DNA from: an uncultured Acidobacteriota bacterium | GTDB taxonomy: Bacteria > Acidobacteriota > JAAYUB01 | Assembly (NCBI GenBank): GCA_937925645.1 | Contig: CALAMB010000082.1 | Coordinates: 1 to 6,704 of the forward strand | Length of the DNA: 6,704 bases | Reading direction: 5' to 3' | Shown: piece by piece, positions 5,404 to 6,704 of the stretch | Layout: every line of letters starts with the position of its first letter | Numbering within the stretch: the stretch's first letter is position 1 | Notes under the pieces: generated by a model | Databases searched by the model: none | Seen by the model: only the letters and a program-made list of their open reading frames with translations | Told to the model about the DNA's origin: nothing | Made by a program: the position numbers and the translations under genes

Positions 5404-5420
5404 CCAGGGGATACCCCTGG
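5404..5420 (+). terminator. Hairpin downstream of XRE gene
   Basis: CCAGGGG (5404-5410) and CCCCTGG (5414-5420) form a perfect 7-bp stem around ATA. No T-run follows in either direction. It sits nine bases before the right candidate attachment motif, so it may be part of an element end or a transcript end. Confidence 0.35.
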
Positions 5421-5428
5421 AACCCACA

Positions 5429-5450
5429 CGATAATGCTCTCGCCGTTTTC
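5429..5450. other. Candidate right element end sharing core with the left dif-like site
   Basis: ATAATGCTCTCG (5431-5442) matches ATAATGCTCCCG (376-387) in 11 of 12 bases, including seven of the eight centre bases of the left inverted repeat. The left arm (GATAA against CATAA) is mostly kept while the right arm (CCGTTTTC) differs, as expected if only one half-site is element-derived. Composition changes from GC-rich to AT-rich within a few bases of this point. A 12-base near-match alone is statistically weak; the position is the main support. Confidence 0.35.
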
Positions 5451-5457
5451 AACTCAA

Positions 5458-5482
5458 TGGAAAAATTTCTTTATAGGATAAA
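5458..5482 (-). terminator. Weak terminator after the lipoprotein gene
   Basis: On the minus strand TTTAT and ATAAA (5482-5478 and 5474-5470) pair around CCT and are followed by GAAATTTTTCC with a five-T run. It lies ten bases past the lipoprotein stop codon. The stem is short and AT-only, so termination would be inefficient. Confidence 0.3.
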
Positions 5483-5491
5483 ATCAGTTCT

Positions 5492-5851
5492 CTAATTTAC
5501 AGGGAAGACAACATCAGCAGTTGGGTTCAAGATTGACCCATCTTTCAGGTAGATTTTTTTTCCATCGAATCCCGAAAATGAGAACTCAGTTACATCTTCC
5601 GGTCGCGCCGGCCCACTGATAGCAAATCGGCCCTCTGCCTCAATTTTGCCGGTGAAATCGTTATAGACTGTGCAGAAGTTCAGGCCTGCGGACGGATCAA
5701 AAGAGCATTTAATAAAGCTCCCACCATCAGCCCCTCCCGCCCATACAGCATCCGCAGGAACTCCTTTTGGTCGGGGCGGTGGAGACACATGTTCCATGCA
5801 ACTTGTGACGGCGAAGAGAGAAAGGAGAAGAAGCATCGCAGTTGTTCTCAT
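5492..5851 (-). CDS. Small lipoprotein, possible immunity partner of the Rhs tip
   Basis: A 119-residue protein with a classic lipoprotein signal: MRTT, hydrophobic AMLLLLSLFAV, then lipobox VTSC with lipidated C18. Residues at +1 and +2 are Met and Glu, with no Asp at +2, so outer-membrane sorting would be expected in a Gram-negative. The mature part has PPPRPKGVPADAVWAGGADG (24-43), GSFIKC (44-49), FCTVYNDFTGKIEAEGRF (59-76) and GFDGKKIYLKDG (94-105). C49 and C60 could form a disulfide in the periplasm. No enzyme motif is visible. Its ATG overlaps the Rhs stop as TGATG, and GGAGGA (5866-5861) lies nine bases upstream, so the two are translated as a pair. This coupling and a likely periplasmic toxin make an immunity role reasonable but unproven. 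Confidence 0.75.
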   Translation of the reverse strand: MRTTAMLLLLSLFAVTSCMEHVSPPPRPKGVPADAVWAGGADGGSFIKCSFDPSAGLNFCTVYNDFTGKIEAEGRFAISGPARPEDVTEFSFSGFDGKKIYLKDGSILNPTADVVFPVN

Positions 5852-6704
5852 CAGCGCTGTTCCTCCATTTGCTTGTTTGGTTGAATCGAAGTCTTGTTTG
5901 CCGACGGATCATATTTTACTTTATTCCCTGCGGCCCCTTGGAGATCATCGATCTGGCCGGTCGGTTTTGCGCTTAGATCTGAAGGCAATTTCACTCCTCC
6001 AGCCTCGATGGTTTTATCCATAAAAGTGGCACAGTTGTTATCGTATAGATCATATGATTCTCTTTTTGGATTGGTGTTCTGTGTCTCGCGCCCTTCGGCG
6101 TACTGATTCATTTGGGCGGTCTGTTTATCGTCAGCCTTGAAATAGGCGCCTTCGATTCTGCCACCATGTCCTGCTTGCTGTGAAATTGATCTCAACAAAC
6201 CGTTCAAAGATTCCTGTGTCGGCCTCCCATTCGAATCCATGGTAACGGTAGGCACATTTCTCCCCCTTACAAGCCCCTTCCCAGCCTCATCATAGCGACC
6301 ATATTCGAAATATTTTGTCCGACCTTTGCTATCTATCGTAACTACTCCCGCATGTCCAAGTCCTCCGATTTTTCCAACTGGAGTCGCTATCTTATAGTCG
6401 GGAAAGATGATTGCGATTGCATCCCGACCATCAGGATCGATATTGGATAGAGGATTATTACGAGCGTAGGAATACAAATTCCACTGTTGCGGGCTTATTA
6501 TCCGTTGTTTGTTCGAAATCACTGGATCGGACGAAGTAAATCTACAAATACCAGCCCCATAGTATCTTGCCCCGAAGTAATCAAGGCCGCTCTCGATGTC
6601 TTTCGGTTTGCCGGTGAAGAGCACGCTCTCCTGTGTGGTCGGGGGGTCTATGACTTCGCCGTAGGGCATCAGGTCGTAGTATTCCTGAATCTGGGGAGCT
6701 AGGG
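5851..6704 (-). CDS. Rhs-family protein, C-terminal part with variable toxin-like tip (5' end outside window)
   Basis: The frame is open to the right edge, so only about 283 C-terminal residues are seen. Numbered from Met at 6669, the Rhs core reads YGEVIDPP, FTGKPKDIESGLDYFGARYY (18-37), RFTSSDPV, NLYSYARNNPLSNIDPDGR (64-82), the usual boundary where the conserved core ends. The tip after residue 82 is unrelated: GLGHAGVVTID (H106), KYFEYGRYD (E122), then YDLYDNNCATFMDKTIEAGG with C213, and a hydrophilic tail. A His strand preceding an NC-x-TF helix is the order found in circularly permuted NlpC/P60-like cysteine hydrolases, which often act on cell-wall peptide or amide bonds. That assignment is inferred from pattern only. 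The core-plus-exchangeable-tip layout is that of Rhs polymorphic toxins; the delivery system is not visible here. Confidence 0.85.
   Translation of the reverse strand, partial: LAPQIQEYYDLMPYGEVIDPPTTQESVLFTGKPKDIESGLDYFGARYYGAGICRFTSSDPVISNKQRIISPQQWNLYSYARNNPLSNIDPDGRDAIAIIFPDYKIATPVGKIGGLGHAGVVTIDSKGRTKYFEYGRYDEAGKGLVRGRNVPTVTMDSNGRPTQESLNGLLRSISQQAGHGGRIEGAYFKADDKQTAQMNQYAEGRETQNTNPKRESYDLYDNNCATFMDKTIEAGGVKLPSDLSAKPTGQIDDLQGAAGNKVKYDPSANKTSIQPNKQMEEQR
5861..5866 (-). promoter_or_regulatory. Ribosome binding site of the lipoprotein gene, inside the Rhs 3' end
   Basis: GGAGGA (minus strand 5866-5861) lies nine bases before ATG 5851 and within the last codons of the Rhs gene (MEEQR, stop). 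It supports the chosen lipoprotein start and stop-start coupling through TGATG. Confidence 0.65.

Noticed and set aside
1..6704. CRISPR array, tRNA, rRNA or insertion sequence
   Set aside because: No regularly spaced repeats, no cloverleaf or rRNA-like sequence, and no transposase with terminal inverted repeats was seen.

Overview
The window is a GC-rich segment whose centre (about 370-5440) looks like a small mobile genetic element, flanked on both sides by Rhs (YD-repeat) protein sequence. The GC-rich coding style, an Rhs protein with an xYxYARNNPLxxxDPDGR core, and a lipobox lipoprotein beside it suggest a GC-rich Gram-negative bacterium. The Rhs style is common in Acidobacteriota, but the sequence alone does not fix the taxon. 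Base composition drops sharply from GC-rich to AT-richer at about 5440-5460.

Left edge (1 to about 76, minus strand): a short degenerate stretch matches the Rhs core motif (TGKERD-x-ETGLDYFGARYY type) and runs out of the window. From about 77 to 485 there is no convincing gene. This stretch holds a dif/cer-like inverted repeat (369-398), a perfect 16-bp palindrome (438-453) and a weak stem-loop.

Element core (486-5285): three genes. Leftward from 4768 runs a 1064-residue primase-helicase: CHC2 zinc finger, Toprim, P-loop ATPase, winged helix and a Gly-rich tail. It overlaps by GTGA a Xer-type tyrosine recombinase. The recombinase keeps all its catalytic residues but has an in-frame TAA between its DNA-binding and catalytic domains, giving fragments 1335-1577 and 486-1283. 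Rightward from 4893 runs an XRE-type repressor. The two transcription units diverge from about 4769-4892, where two opposed sigma70-like promoters lie on top of each other and share a candidate operator. This layout resembles the control region of a temperate element: the regulator decides whether replication and recombination genes are expressed.

Right side (5286-5491): hairpins, a near-repeat of a sequence in the primase tail, and a motif sharing ATAATGCTC-Y-CG with the left dif-like site, exactly where composition changes. These are candidate element ends. Beyond it, on the minus strand, is the C-terminal end of an Rhs protein (5851 to past the right edge). It carries a variable tip that looks like a cysteine hydrolase of permuted NlpC/P60 arrangement. 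A 119-residue lipoprotein follows, translationally coupled through TGATG, and may be its immunity protein. With the Rhs relic at the left edge, the simplest reading is that a small Xer-type element sits between an Rhs toxin/immunity pair and a neighbouring, decayed Rhs tip.
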